43,201 nt of DNA from an uncultured Actinomycetes bacterium (GTDB lineage Bacteria > Actinomycetota > Actinomycetes > S36-B12 > CAIYMF01). Under the pieces are notes generated by a model. The model had not been told where the DNA came from. It saw nothing but the letters and a program-made list of their open reading frames with translations, and made no database searches. Position numbers and translations under genes: made by a program. Where the stretch lies: positions 1 to 43,201 of the forward strand of contig CAIXFH010000054.1 of assembly GCA_903918645.1 (NCBI GenBank). Direction: 5' to 3'. Of this stretch, positions 25,844 to 34,165 are shown piece by piece (within the stretch, counting starts at the first letter, position 1; every line of letters starts with the position of its first letter).

Positions 25844-27016
25844 TCAGCGTCGCGTGATGGCGAGCGCCGTTGTGTACGCATGGACTATGTCGTCACTAGT
25901 CCACGGCCCCGGCTCAACCGGGATCCAGCCAGTCAGCGCGGATTCGACGAGAGCAGGCACATGCTCCTGCCGCACACCGCAGTCACCTAGAGTCGGGCAC
26001 GATACGAGGGCAAGCAACGCGCGAACCGCTGCGACCGCACGAGATCCGTCAGTGGTGCCGTCATCAGCCGCCTTCATCGCATCGGCGATCCGCTCGAAAC
26101 GCTGAGGTTCATAGCGTCGATCGTGATCCATCGACTCGGCCAGCATCAGCCCGACGGTGAGACCATGCGGAAGGTGATGCAAGCTGCCCAGTGGGTGAGC
26201 CAGCGAGTGCTCGGTGCCTGCCTCACTCACGTTCATCGCCAATCCAGCCAGCAACGCGGCGCAAGAAAGATCGGTTCGAGCAGCAAGGTCGCCGGGGTTC
26301 AAAAGCGCCCGAGGCAGCGCCACCGTTGCGAGCCGAATCGCTTCTAAAGCAAGACCATCGCCGACCGGCGTATGCACCTTCGCGATGATCGAACCGATCG
26401 CCTGGCCAAGCGCATCAAGCCCACCCCACATTGTCGGGCCAGGAGGCAGGCTGAGCGTAAGTTCGGGATCGACAAAGCAGTATTGGGCGCGATTGTGCGG
26501 ACTCGGTGCTGCAACCTTCGCGTTCTTGCCGATGTCGGTCATCACCACGCCCCCTGTCACTTCACTGCCCGTTCCTGCAGTGGTTGGAACCGTGACGAGC
26601 AAAATCGCCGGTGGCGCAACGGGTTTGGGCTCTCCAGGCCACGCATAGTCGCGGATCGAACCTGGGTTTGCGAGCAGCAGGCGAGCGCCCTTCGCGGTGT
26701 CGAGAGCGGACCCACCGCCGATCGCGACCACTGCGTCAGCACCAGACAAACGTAGTCGAGCGCCCATGTCATCCACACCTTCAAGCGTGGGTTCTCCCGG
26801 AGCAACGTGTGCGATCTCGGCGATGCGACTCGAAACAGACTCAAGTGCTTCAGTCACGGAGGGCAGGGTCAGCACAACCGGATCAGCAATGACAAACACG
26901 TGCGTGCAGTTCTCGGTGATGAGGACGTCGGCGAGCTTCGAGAGGCATCCCGGCCCAAACTCGATTCGTACCGGGAGGTAGTTCTTAAAGGACGGAACGT
27001 CAGTCAGGCTTGTCAT
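25844..27016 (-). CDS. Iron-containing alcohol dehydrogenase/maleylacetate reductase family protein
   Basis: The 390 residues match the Fe-ADH family: GGGSALDTAKGARLL (100-114) for the cofactor, VPTTAGTGSEVT (143-154), and the metal region. In the canonical enzyme four ligands bind the metal; here D201, H270 and H284 are present but the second ligand, expected at DxxxH, is Q205 (DALGQ). The additional catalytic-region H274 is kept. Reduced metal affinity or a metal-free activity is possible. It lies 58 bases after the start-side of the glutamine-synthetase-like gene on the same strand and probably acts with the aldehyde dehydrogenase upstream. Confidence 0.85.
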   Translation of the reverse strand: MTSLTDVPSFKNYLPVRIEFGPGCLSKLADVLITENCTHVFVIADPVVLTLPSVTEALESVSSRIAEIAHVAPGEPTLEGVDDMGARLRLSGADAVVAIGGGSALDTAKGARLLLANPGSIRDYAWPGEPKPVAPPAILLVTVPTTAGTGSEVTGGVVMTDIGKNAKVAAPSPHNRAQYCFVDPELTLSLPPGPTMWGGLDALGQAIGSIIAKVHTPVGDGLALEAIRLATVALPRALLNPGDLAARTDLSCAALLAGLAMNVSEAGTEHSLAHPLGSLHHLPHGLTVGLMLAESMDHDRRYEPQRFERIADAMKAADDGTTDGSRAVAAVRALLALVSCPTLGDCGVRQEHVPALVESALTGWIPVEPGPWTSDDIVHAYTTALAITRR

Positions 27017-27074
27017 ACCGATCTATCCAATCAACTCAAACGATCTGACAGAAACTACTGGGCCACCCACGCCG

Positions 27075-28445
27075 TCAGATCAACTCGAAGTACCTGCGCC
27101 GATCCCAGTCGGTCACCGAATCAAGAAACACATCCCATTCGCGCTGCATCAACGTCGCATAGTGATCCACGACTTCAGCGCCCATAGTCTCAATCGCCAA
27201 AGCGCAGGAACGGAAGGCAGTTACGGCTTCGCCGAGGTTCTGCGGAATACCGGTTGCGGGAGCGCCAAACGGATCGCCGACAGTCGGCTCGCCTGGATCA
27301 ACCTGGTCCTCCATGCCCGTACGGATCGATGCGAGCACGCCAGCGAGTACGAGGTAGGGGTTGGCGTCGGCGCCTGGAAGGCGGAACTCGAGTCGCACCG
27401 AATCGGGGGTATGCCCGATCACTCGCGCGGTGACAAAGCGGTGGTCAAAGCCCCAGGTCAGCCCCCAGCCAGCAGCGTCCTGGCCTCGAATACGGCGATA
27501 GGAATTCACTGTCGGGGCGTACAACGCCATGAGACCGCCCGCATTGGCGAGTGCACCGCCAACGGCCCAACGCAACGAGTCCGAGGTGCCGCCACGGGTG
27601 TCATCCCAGAAGAGCGGTGCACCATCAGTGTTACGAACCGACACGTGCACATGGCACGACGAGCCTGGCCCGCCGTCAAAGGGCTTGGCCATGAAGGTCG
27701 CTGACATGTCGTGCCTCGCTGCGAAACTGCGAGTAGCGAGTTTGTAGAGCGCATGACGATCAGCCATCTCCAGCGGTTCTCCGTGTTGAAGCGTGGTCTC
27801 CCATTGGCCAAGGCCCCATTCGCCCTGCGACGCTTCAAGTTTTAGGCCACTGCGGTCAAGGCGTCCACGCAGGTCGGCGAAGAAGGAGTCGAACTCATCG
27901 CCCTCGTAGATTGAATAATCAGCGGGACTCTCGGTGGTCGGTACCAAGTCGGAGTATCCGGCCGCGCGGGCCGCCCGAGGACTTCCGCGGTAGAGGTAGA
28001 ACTCGAGTTCGGTGCCAGCAGACGCCGAAATGCCCGCGGTACTCCATCGAAAAAGTTCGTCCTTGAGGATGCTCCGCGGGGCGACAGAAGTCGGCAGTCC
28101 GCTTTCCTCAATCGAGTCGCCAATGCAGATCGCGGTTCGATCAAGCCAGCCCGCTGGACGCAGAGTCGAAAGATCGGGGCGCAGCAGAAAATCACCCATG
28201 CCCGTCTGAACGCCGGTGTAGGCCAGGGAACCAGCGATCAGCAGTGATGCGTCCTGTGCGATGTCCCAGCCGTAGACGCACGTCGAGACTCCGATGCCGC
28301 CCTCGGCCACGACTCGACCGAAACTCTCGGAACTCACGCGCCGACCAAACATTCGACCATGCGGATCAGGAGCTGTGATGATCACGGTGTCGAAGTCATC
28401 CACCAAGTGCTGGAGGTCGAGAGTAGGTCTGGCTTCTTGCGCCAT
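27075..28445 (-). CDS. Glutamine synthetase-family gamma-glutamyl ligase
   Basis: The ATG at 28445 gives 456 residues with AAGGGACC upstream. The N-terminal beta-grasp domain begins with FDTVIITAPDPHGRMFGRR; the catalytic domain has the GTELEFYLY acidic strand, EMADRHALYKLATR, GSSCHVHVSV (canonical GSGMHVHxS) and NSYRRIRGQ, then ANPYLVLAGVLAS. This is a GS-like sequence rather than a housekeeping GlnA: the adenylylation region is absent and neighbours are an aldehyde dehydrogenase and an ADH. Related enzymes (PuuA, IpuC, anilide synthases) attach glutamate to amines before oxidation. The amine here is not known. Confidence 0.87.
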   Translation of the reverse strand: MAQEARPTLDLQHLVDDFDTVIITAPDPHGRMFGRRVSSESFGRVVAEGGIGVSTCVYGWDIAQDASLLIAGSLAYTGVQTGMGDFLLRPDLSTLRPAGWLDRTAICIGDSIEESGLPTSVAPRSILKDELFRWSTAGISASAGTELEFYLYRGSPRAARAAGYSDLVPTTESPADYSIYEGDEFDSFFADLRGRLDRSGLKLEASQGEWGLGQWETTLQHGEPLEMADRHALYKLATRSFAARHDMSATFMAKPFDGGPGSSCHVHVSVRNTDGAPLFWDDTRGGTSDSLRWAVGGALANAGGLMALYAPTVNSYRRIRGQDAAGWGLTWGFDHRFVTARVIGHTPDSVRLEFRLPGADANPYLVLAGVLASIRTGMEDQVDPGEPTVGDPFGAPATGIPQNLGEAVTAFRSCALAIETMGAEVVDHYATLMQREWDVFLDSVTDWDRRRYFELI

Positions 28446-28549
28446 CAGAGGTCCCTTCGTCGGGAGGTTGATGCGAGTGGATTGGGTCTTGGACGGTGGC
28501 CACACAGGACGCCAGCTGCTTGTGAACCGTAGGCTTGGAAACTCTCGGA

Positions 28550-28589
28550 TTGGTAACTATCGGGGCAACTATCTCGCGACAGTTACCAA
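28550..28589. promoter_or_regulatory. Perfect 9-bp inverted repeat between ALDH and GS-like genes
   Basis: TTGGTAACT (28550-28558) and AGTTACCAA (28581-28589) are exact reverse complements around a 22-base spacer containing a repeat of AACTATC. No T-tract follows on either strand. It lies 100 bases or more upstream of the GS-like start (minus strand), fitting an operator or an inefficient terminator. The rest of 28446-28605 shows nothing else. Confidence 0.5.
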
Positions 28590-28605
28590 GCGCGGCAGCC
28601 GACGC

Positions 28606-30060
28606 TCAGATCGGTGCATCTGGGTTATCGACGCCAACGATGCGATTCCCGCGGAAGAACTCCAGCAACTCACCGGCGCCATGCCCGCCATGCCCGCTCG
28701 CACCCCAGAAACTCTGATGCGAGTCAGCCGTGAGGTCGAACAAACTCGTACCGTTGACCTTGATCTCTCCGCCGGGCAGCCGCTCAGCAACATCCATCGC
28801 CTCACCGATGTCAGATCCGAAGACGTAGCCGGCCAAACCATCCGGCGTGTCCTGCGCCAGCCGCAGCGCGTGAGCGGCATCAGACACAGGGTGGATCGTG
28901 AGGACGGGACCGAACAGCTCGTTGCGAGCCTTGGCCGCGTCAACGCCAAGGACCAAGGTTGGCGAGAGGAACCAGCCGCGGCTCGGAAGTTGCTCGTGGG
29001 AGGAAAGAATGCGTCCACCCGAATTGGTCAACGTCGCAATCTGGAGAAGCAGACGCTCGCGGTGCTCGCTGAAGGCGAGTGGCCCGAGGTTTGTGTCTAG
29101 CTCGGTCGAAATCCCGATGGTCAGTTGACGTAGTTCACCAAGCAAGGCCTCTACGAGGTCGTCATGCATGCCCTGCGGCACAAAGACTTTCCCAGGTGCT
29201 TCACACCACTGGCCGTTGAGCTTGGTCATACCCGCTGCCAAAGCGCGAGCAGTCAAGGAGATATCCGCGTCTTCGAGAACGACCACGGGATTGTTGCCAC
29301 CGAGTTCAAGCTGCAGGCGGGTGAAGTGCGGCGCAGCAAGTGCCGCAATGGAACGTCCGGCTTCCTGTCCGCCGGTGAGCGCGACCGCACGGATGCGTGC
29401 ATCACCAGCCAACTGGCTGCCCACAGCGGCGCCGCCGTGTACCAGCTGAAACACGCCAGCCGGAAAACCAACAGCAGCAATGGCCTGCGCGAGGATGCGC
29501 GAACTTCCCGGCGCCCACTCGCTGGGCTTGACGATCACTGGGCAGCCAGCGGCCAAGGCAGCCGCCGACTTGCCTACTGCAGTCGGGGCTGGCGCGTTCC
29601 ATGGGACGAGCACGAGGGCTGGACCCCAGGGATCGCGACGCAGCCGAACGGGGCCTCCTCTTCCCTTGCCAGGAAGTTCCGAGAAGTCGCCAGACTCGTT
29701 TAATTGGGCGGTGACACCAAGCACTTGCTCCGCGCAGCCGCCGGCGATCGCACGGGCCAGGGAGATCACGATGCCTGGATTAATGCTCTCTGAATCAGCA
29801 ATTTCCTGCGCCCTCAGCGCCAATTCCGCCGCAAGATCTACAAGCAGTTCCGCGCGGCCCGCCGCACCAAAATCGAGCCATGATCGCTCGGCATGCACTC
29901 GATCGGCGGCCGCAAGTGCTTGCTCGACACCGGTGCGCGATGTCGCGACTTGCGGCTCAAGAACTTCACCAGTGTTCGGATCGTCGACGGTGCCTGAGAG
30001 TCGCTCGCCAGGAACTGCGAACCCGCCATCGATGAAGTCGTGCGCGTTCGGATTCGACAC
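28606..30060 (-). CDS. NAD(P)-dependent aldehyde dehydrogenase
   Basis: A 484-residue ALDH-superfamily enzyme. I use the GTG at 30060 because GGGAG lies seven bases before it; a GTG two codons earlier is possible. The conserved parts are the asparagine in VPWNAPAPTAVGKSAAALAA, KPSEWAPGS, ELGGNNPVVVLEDAD with the catalytic glutamate, the nucleophile cysteine in GQWCEAPGKVFVP and FGPVLTIHPV. It should oxidise an aldehyde (possibly the product of the ADH-like enzyme or a gamma-glutamyl aldehyde) to the acid. Substrate cannot be told from sequence. Confidence 0.93.
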   Translation of the reverse strand: MSNPNAHDFIDGGFAVPGERLSGTVDDPNTGEVLEPQVATSRTGVEQALAAADRVHAERSWLDFGAAGRAELLVDLAAELALRAQEIADSESINPGIVISLARAIAGGCAEQVLGVTAQLNESGDFSELPGKGRGGPVRLRRDPWGPALVLVPWNAPAPTAVGKSAAALAAGCPVIVKPSEWAPGSSRILAQAIAAVGFPAGVFQLVHGGAAVGSQLAGDARIRAVALTGGQEAGRSIAALAAPHFTRLQLELGGNNPVVVLEDADISLTARALAAGMTKLNGQWCEAPGKVFVPQGMHDDLVEALLGELRQLTIGISTELDTNLGPLAFSEHRERLLLQIATLTNSGGRILSSHEQLPSRGWFLSPTLVLGVDAAKARNELFGPVLTIHPVSDAAHALRLAQDTPDGLAGYVFGSDIGEAMDVAERLPGGEIKVNGTSLFDLTADSHQSFWGASGHGGHGAGELLEFFRGNRIVGVDNPDAPI

Positions 30061-30182
30061 GGACACGCTCCCGGGTTGGCGGTGCGGTCGCTAACCGTGC
30101 CTATGAAGCACAGGGGCGCCCGCGGGAGTTGAAGTCTCCCACGCGGACCGTTGGGTACCAGTCAGCAGCGCACCCTGAGCGG

Positions 30183-31331
30183 TTAGAGCAACCCGCCCGC
30201 TTCGGTGAGAATTTCCCGGACTCGCTTCTTGGCCAGTTTCGTGTAATCGAGAACAGCGGTTCGGGCCGACGCCGCGTCGCCAGCCTCGAGTGCATCTGCG
30301 AGATCGCGCTGCACCCTGATGAACTCCTGTGACGTTACCGGCGTGGCACCGAAGCTTCGGCTCATGACACTACGCAAGCTCAGTCGTCCAAAAGATGCGC
30401 TGAGTGCACGATTTCGCGCCAGTGCAATGACACTCTCGTGGAAGGCGTAATTGGCGTCCATGTACTTGTCGAAGTCGACGAACCGATCACCCACGAGCAG
30501 CTGTGCCATGGCCTCAAAGCGCTTTCGCATCTCGACCAAGTCCTCGGCGTGTGCGTTCCCGATGGTGAGGTCGATGACTCCGAGTTCGATTGCCGACCGG
30601 GCGTCAAAGGCCTCATCGGAGTTCTTGGCATCGAACGGTACGACCACATAGCCGCGATCAGGATCGCGCTGCACTAGACCGTCCGTCGTCAGCCGGGTGA
30701 GGGCGTAAAACACCGACGCCTTATCAGCATCTAGGTCTTGAGCCAGATCGTCCATGATCATCACTTCGCCAACGCCGTACTGCCTTTCGAGGACGCGCTG
30801 CCGAGCCACTTGGTAGACCGCGTCGTCGCGCCCAAATTGAAAACGTCCGAAGCCGCCGCGGAAGTAAGCTAGGGGTTCGCCTTCGTGCGCCGACGCATGC
30901 ACGACCTTGCCCAAGAAGATGGTGTGCGTGCCTCCGGTGACCTGCTCGACCACTCGACATTCGAGGTAGGCCAACGCATCAGAAAGCAACGGCACACCGA
31001 GCACTCCCGGAGTCAGCGACACCCCCCGAAATTTGTCATCGCTCGGCGCCGCAAACTGCTGCGCAAGATGCTCATGGCCGTGTCCAAGGATGTTCACCCC
31101 AAAGACGCCAGAGGACGAGACCGCTAGAGATGTCGGAGCCGAACGGTTCAGGCAGGCAAGCATCATCGGTGGCTCTGCGGACAACGAGGTCACTGAACTG
31201 GCTGTCATCCCGAAGTTTTGGCTGCCGTCTGCAGTCGTCACGACTGTGACACCACTGGCCAGGTGGCCTACGACGTGACGAAATACGTGATGCGGAACCT
31301 CGGGGTCAACCGTCAAATCACGAGCGTCCAT
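30183..31331 (-). CDS. Flavin reductase fused to a GntR/FCD transcription regulator
   Basis: One open frame encodes both functions. With the ATG at 31331 (GAGG seven bases before) it has 382 residues. Residues about 14-165 are a flavin reductase domain of the RutF/HpaC type: RHVVGHLASGVTVVTT, GMTASSVTSLSAEPPMMLAC, VNILGHGHEHLAQQFA, THTIFLGKVVHASAHEGEPL and YFRGGFGRF. Residues about 170-232 are a winged helix (DDLAQDLDADKASVFYALTR, then GLVQRDPDRGYVV), and about 240-365 an FCD-like ligand domain (ANYAFHESVIALARN). The usual last FCD histidine appears as Q341. There is no frame break at the junction. It is divergent from the monooxygenase operon, which likely uses its reduced flavin. Confidence 0.88.
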   Translation of the reverse strand: MDARDLTVDPEVPHHVFRHVVGHLASGVTVVTTADGSQNFGMTASSVTSLSAEPPMMLACLNRSAPTSLAVSSSGVFGVNILGHGHEHLAQQFAAPSDDKFRGVSLTPGVLGVPLLSDALAYLECRVVEQVTGGTHTIFLGKVVHASAHEGEPLAYFRGGFGRFQFGRDDAVYQVARQRVLERQYGVGEVMIMDDLAQDLDADKASVFYALTRLTTDGLVQRDPDRGYVVVPFDAKNSDEAFDARSAIELGVIDLTIGNAHAEDLVEMRKRFEAMAQLLVGDRFVDFDKYMDANYAFHESVIALARNRALSASFGRLSLRSVMSRSFGATPVTSQEFIRVQRDLADALEAGDAASARTAVLDYTKLAKKRVREILTEAGGLL

Positions 31332-31377
31332 GTCACTACCTCGTCTCTCACCGGACAGGGGATTCACCCAACTGTCC

Positions 31378-31434
31378 GTCACAGCCCAATGCGCATCACA
31401 GCGCACTGCGCATCACAGCGCACTGCGATCACAG
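31378..31434. promoter_or_regulatory. Four-copy TGTGAT direct-repeat array, candidate operator
   Basis: On the forward strand RTCACAG occurs at 31378, 31395, 31412 and 31428, periods 17, 17 and 16 bases (CTGTGAT/C on the minus strand). The middle copies lie in a longer exact 17-base repeat, GCGCATCACAGCGCACT. It is 47 bases upstream of the flavin reductase-GntR start and about 260 before the monooxygenase start. It occupies part of the 363-base gap 31332-31694. Confidence 0.62.
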
Positions 31435-31470
31435 CACGCGAAGCAAAGCCAGCCCTTGCCTGAGCGCCGA

Positions 31471-31495
31471 GCCTTGCCAAGTACACCGGCAAGGC
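31471..31495. promoter_or_regulatory. 8-bp inverted repeat in the same divergent region
   Basis: GCCTTGCC, nine-base spacer, GGCAAGGC: an exact inverted repeat with half-sites 17 bases apart centre to centre. No T-tract follows. It could be a second regulator site. I see no other clear feature between 31496 and 31694, and no confident promoter. Confidence 0.42.
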
Positions 31496-31694
31496 CCAGT
31501 GGGCGCACTAACGTGCCACGTCAAACCACGGTACCTGTGCTGTCAGCCCCTGTGACCGTGCATGTCAGATTGGCGGCGATTACGCACGACGTCAGCGGCG
31601 ATGACACAAGTTCACGGCTAGCGCCACTGTCCTGCACTGCTCGCTGAAGTTGACTGAGTTGCACGCTTACGACTACAAAGAAAGCGGGAACTCC

Positions 31695-32813
31695 GTGAAG
31701 CTGGGTTATTTCTCAATGCCGTTGCACCCTCTGGGTCGCACCTGGGCTGAGACGCTACGCGAGGACAGGAATGGCGTCATCCTCGCCGACAAGCTTGGCT
31801 TCTACGACGCCTTCATCGGCGAACACCTAACTGATCACCACGAGACCATCACCAACAGCCTGGTGTTTCTCGCGACGCTGATCTCCGACACCGAAAACAT
31901 CATGCTGGGCACCGGCACGACCAACCTGTCGCACCAGCATCCCGTTCTGGTAGCAGCGAACTCAGCGATGTTTGACCACCTCAGCAACGGCCGGTTCATC
32001 CTTGGGGTCAGCCCCGGGGCCCTGCCGTCGGACGCCGAAGTACTCGGGATCCTCAACGAGGACCGAAACCAGATGTTCGCCGAGTCAATCGATGTCATCA
32101 CTCGCATCTGGGAGTCGGAACCTCCTTACAAGATCGATATTCCGGGTAACCGTTTCAAGGTGACGACCGAGACCACGATCGACCTCGACCTCGGTGTCGG
32201 TGTCATGCCTAAGCCCCTGCAGCAGCCGAGACCCGAAATCGTCGGCACGGTGGTGGCGCCTTACTCCAAAGGCGTCATCCAGATGGGCGCGAAGGACTTC
32301 CACCCGCTGTCATCGAACTTCCTACTCCCACAATGGGTTGCCACGCACTGGCCGAACTACGTCGAGGGTAAGGCGTCGGTGGGCGTCGTTGCCGACACGA
32401 ACGACTGGCGGGTAGCTCGCACGATCTTCGTCGCCGACGACGAGGCGACTGCGCGACGCTACGCGATCGAAGACCCGGCGAGCCCGTACGTCTTCTACTA
32501 CTCGCAGATGCTGAAGAAGATGCGCAAGATCGGTCGCCTCGAGTTGTTCAAGACTCATCGCGATCAGCCAGACGACGAGATCACCCTCGACTACGTACTC
32601 GACAAGTTGGTCCTCACCGGGACCGCCGACTCAGTCGCGGAGCAGGTGCTGTCCTTCCGTGATGAGATCGGTGATTTCGGTGAATTGATCTACGCGGGCC
32701 TTGACTGGGTCGATGAGGATCTTGCTCGCCGGTCGATGGAACTCATGGCCACTGAGGTCATGCCAAAGGTCAACGCCGTCATCAACGAAGAACTTGCCGC
32801 ACCCGTAGGGTGA
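31695..32813 (+). CDS. Luciferase-like flavin-dependent monooxygenase
   Basis: I take the GTG at 31695 because the protein then starts MKLGYFSMPLHPLGRTW, the usual LLM family start; a TTG at 31650 would add 15 residues. The 372-residue TIM-barrel protein has LGFYDAFIGEHLTDHHE, ENIMLGTGTTNLSHQHPV, GRFILGVSPGALPSDAEV and KPLQQPRPEIVG. It uses reduced FMN and oxygen. Closest general resemblance is to limonene-monooxygenase-type and RutA/pyridine-monooxygenase-type LLM enzymes; the substrate is unknown. It begins a four-gene operon and lacks its own reductase gene downstream; the divergent fusion protein probably supplies it. Confidence 0.88.
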   Translation: MKLGYFSMPLHPLGRTWAETLREDRNGVILADKLGFYDAFIGEHLTDHHETITNSLVFLATLISDTENIMLGTGTTNLSHQHPVLVAANSAMFDHLSNGRFILGVSPGALPSDAEVLGILNEDRNQMFAESIDVITRIWESEPPYKIDIPGNRFKVTTETTIDLDLGVGVMPKPLQQPRPEIVGTVVAPYSKGVIQMGAKDFHPLSSNFLLPQWVATHWPNYVEGKASVGVVADTNDWRVARTIFVADDEATARRYAIEDPASPYVFYYSQMLKKMRKIGRLELFKTHRDQPDDEITLDYVLDKLVLTGTADSVAEQVLSFRDEIGDFGELIYAGLDWVDEDLARRSMELMATEVMPKVNAVINEELAAPVG

Positions 32814-32817
32814 GAGC

Positions 32818-33393
32818 ATGACCAGTCGTCAAGAGCGGTTGCCCGCACCAGACCGCGAGAGCATGTCGCCCGGCCAGTTAAGCGCACTTGAAGAGATCGA
32901 AGCCGGGCCTCGCGGTGCTTTGTTCGGCCCGTTCCTGCCACTGATCCATAGCCACGACCTGATGACCTGCCTGTCCAAGACGGGCGAGTTCTTGAGGTTC
33001 GAGTCCAAGCTGGATCGTCGACTGTTCGAGATGGCGATTCTGCTCATCGCACGACGCTGGGATCAGCAGTTCGAGTGGAGTTACCACCATCCACTCGCTC
33101 TGGCCGCAGGCCTCGAACCATCGATAGTCGAGGCGATCGGCGTGTACGAACGTCCAAGCCAACTCGATGAGCCGGCAGGGCTGCTCTGGGACATCGAAGC
33201 CGAACTGCACGAATCACGATTCCTCAACGACGACGTGTACGCCAGAGCGGTCGAGTTGCTCGGCTCAACCGCCTTCGTGGAGCTGATCGCGACACTGGGC
33301 TACTACACGACTTTGGCAATGGTCATGAATGCTGCACACACACCGAGCCCGGCCGAGCCCGCGCTACCGCACATCGATCGAGCACAGTCATGA
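32818..33393 (+). CDS. Carboxymuconolactone decarboxylase/AhpD-family protein
   Basis: The 191-residue protein has the CMD fold pattern: MSPGQLSALEEIEAGPRG, FEMAILLIARRWDQQFEWSYHH and LALAAGLEPSIVEAIG. The AhpD-type CxxC is absent (only one cysteine near residue 42), while the E...HH motif of the CMD active-site region is present, so peroxidase activity is unlikely and a decarboxylase, isomerase or hydrolase-type role is possible. It starts four bases after the monooxygenase stop and overlaps the hydrolase start. Confidence 0.85.
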   Translation: MTSRQERLPAPDRESMSPGQLSALEEIEAGPRGALFGPFLPLIHSHDLMTCLSKTGEFLRFESKLDRRLFEMAILLIARRWDQQFEWSYHHPLALAAGLEPSIVEAIGVYERPSQLDEPAGLLWDIEAELHESRFLNDDVYARAVELLGSTAFVELIATLGYYTTLAMVMNAAHTPSPAEPALPHIDRAQS

Positions 33394-34163
33394 CCCTGCG
33401 CCGACTCTCCAGCGCGACTCAGGCCGGCACTGCACCGCTGCTCCTCCTGCACCCACTAGGCGTCACGAGCGAGTTCTGGGATCAGATCGCCGCGGATTTG
33501 AGCGACCTCGAATTGCTCACGCTGGACCTGCCTGGCCACGGTTCTTCGCCGCTGCTGCCCGAGGGGTTAAGCGTCCGTACCATCGCTGAGTGGGTCGTCG
33601 AGCTTCTCACCGAAGCTGGCCTGACCAAGGTGAGCGTCGTTGGCGTCTCACTTGGCGGCCTAATTGCGCAACATCTGGCTGGGTACCACCCAGACCTCGT
33701 CGAGCGGCTCATTCTGGTTGATACCGTGCCGATCTACCCTGAGCCCGTTTCGGCGATGTGGCTCGAAAGAGCAAGACTGGCAAGGGAATCCGGGCCTGGC
33801 CAGTTCGCGGCACCTACTCTCGACACCTGGTTCACTAAGGAAGCGATCACGCGAGGCCACGCCGAGATCGGATTCGTAAGGGATTCGATTGAGCGGATGG
33901 ACGCCGAGTCATACGCAGCAAACTGCGAGGTTCTTGCCTCGGCCGACCTCACCAATATTGCAGAGGTCATCAAAGCTCCGACGCTGATCGTCTGCGGTGA
34001 CGACGATCTGCCGGCCTTCACCCAAGCCGCAGATTGGTTTGCCGAGCACCTGACTAGTGCCCTACCGGTCGTGTGGATCGCCCCAGCAAGACATGCGGCA
34101 ATACTCGAACTGCCCGCAGAGTTCGCCCGGGCTGTCCACGCTTTCCTATCGTCGCCTGCCTGA
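33390..34163 (+). CDS. Alpha/beta hydrolase, PcaD-like
   Basis: The 257-residue alpha/beta hydrolase has the oxyanion loop LLLHPLGVTSEFWD, the nucleophile elbow VGVSLGGLIAQ, the acid in VCGDDDLPAF and the histidine in APARHAAILELP. Overall layout resembles 3-oxoadipate enol-lactonase and RutD. It probably hydrolyses a lactone, ester or amide made by the monooxygenase. Start overlaps the CMD gene stop as ATGA; next gene starts two bases after its stop. Confidence 0.88.
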   Translation: MTLRRLSSATQAGTAPLLLLHPLGVTSEFWDQIAADLSDLELLTLDLPGHGSSPLLPEGLSVRTIAEWVVELLTEAGLTKVSVVGVSLGGLIAQHLAGYHPDLVERLILVDTVPIYPEPVSAMWLERARLARESGPGQFAAPTLDTWFTKEAITRGHAEIGFVRDSIERMDAESYAANCEVLASADLTNIAEVIKAPTLIVCGDDDLPAFTQAADWFAEHLTSALPVVWIAPARHAAILELPAEFARAVHAFLSSPA

Positions 34164-34165
34164 CG

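Noticed and set aside
30100-30150. Terminator between the flavin reductase-GntR gene and the ALDH gene
   Set aside because: A GGGAG/CTCCC stem with a bulge is present near 30122-30140, but it is short and has no T-tract, so co-transcription cannot be excluded.
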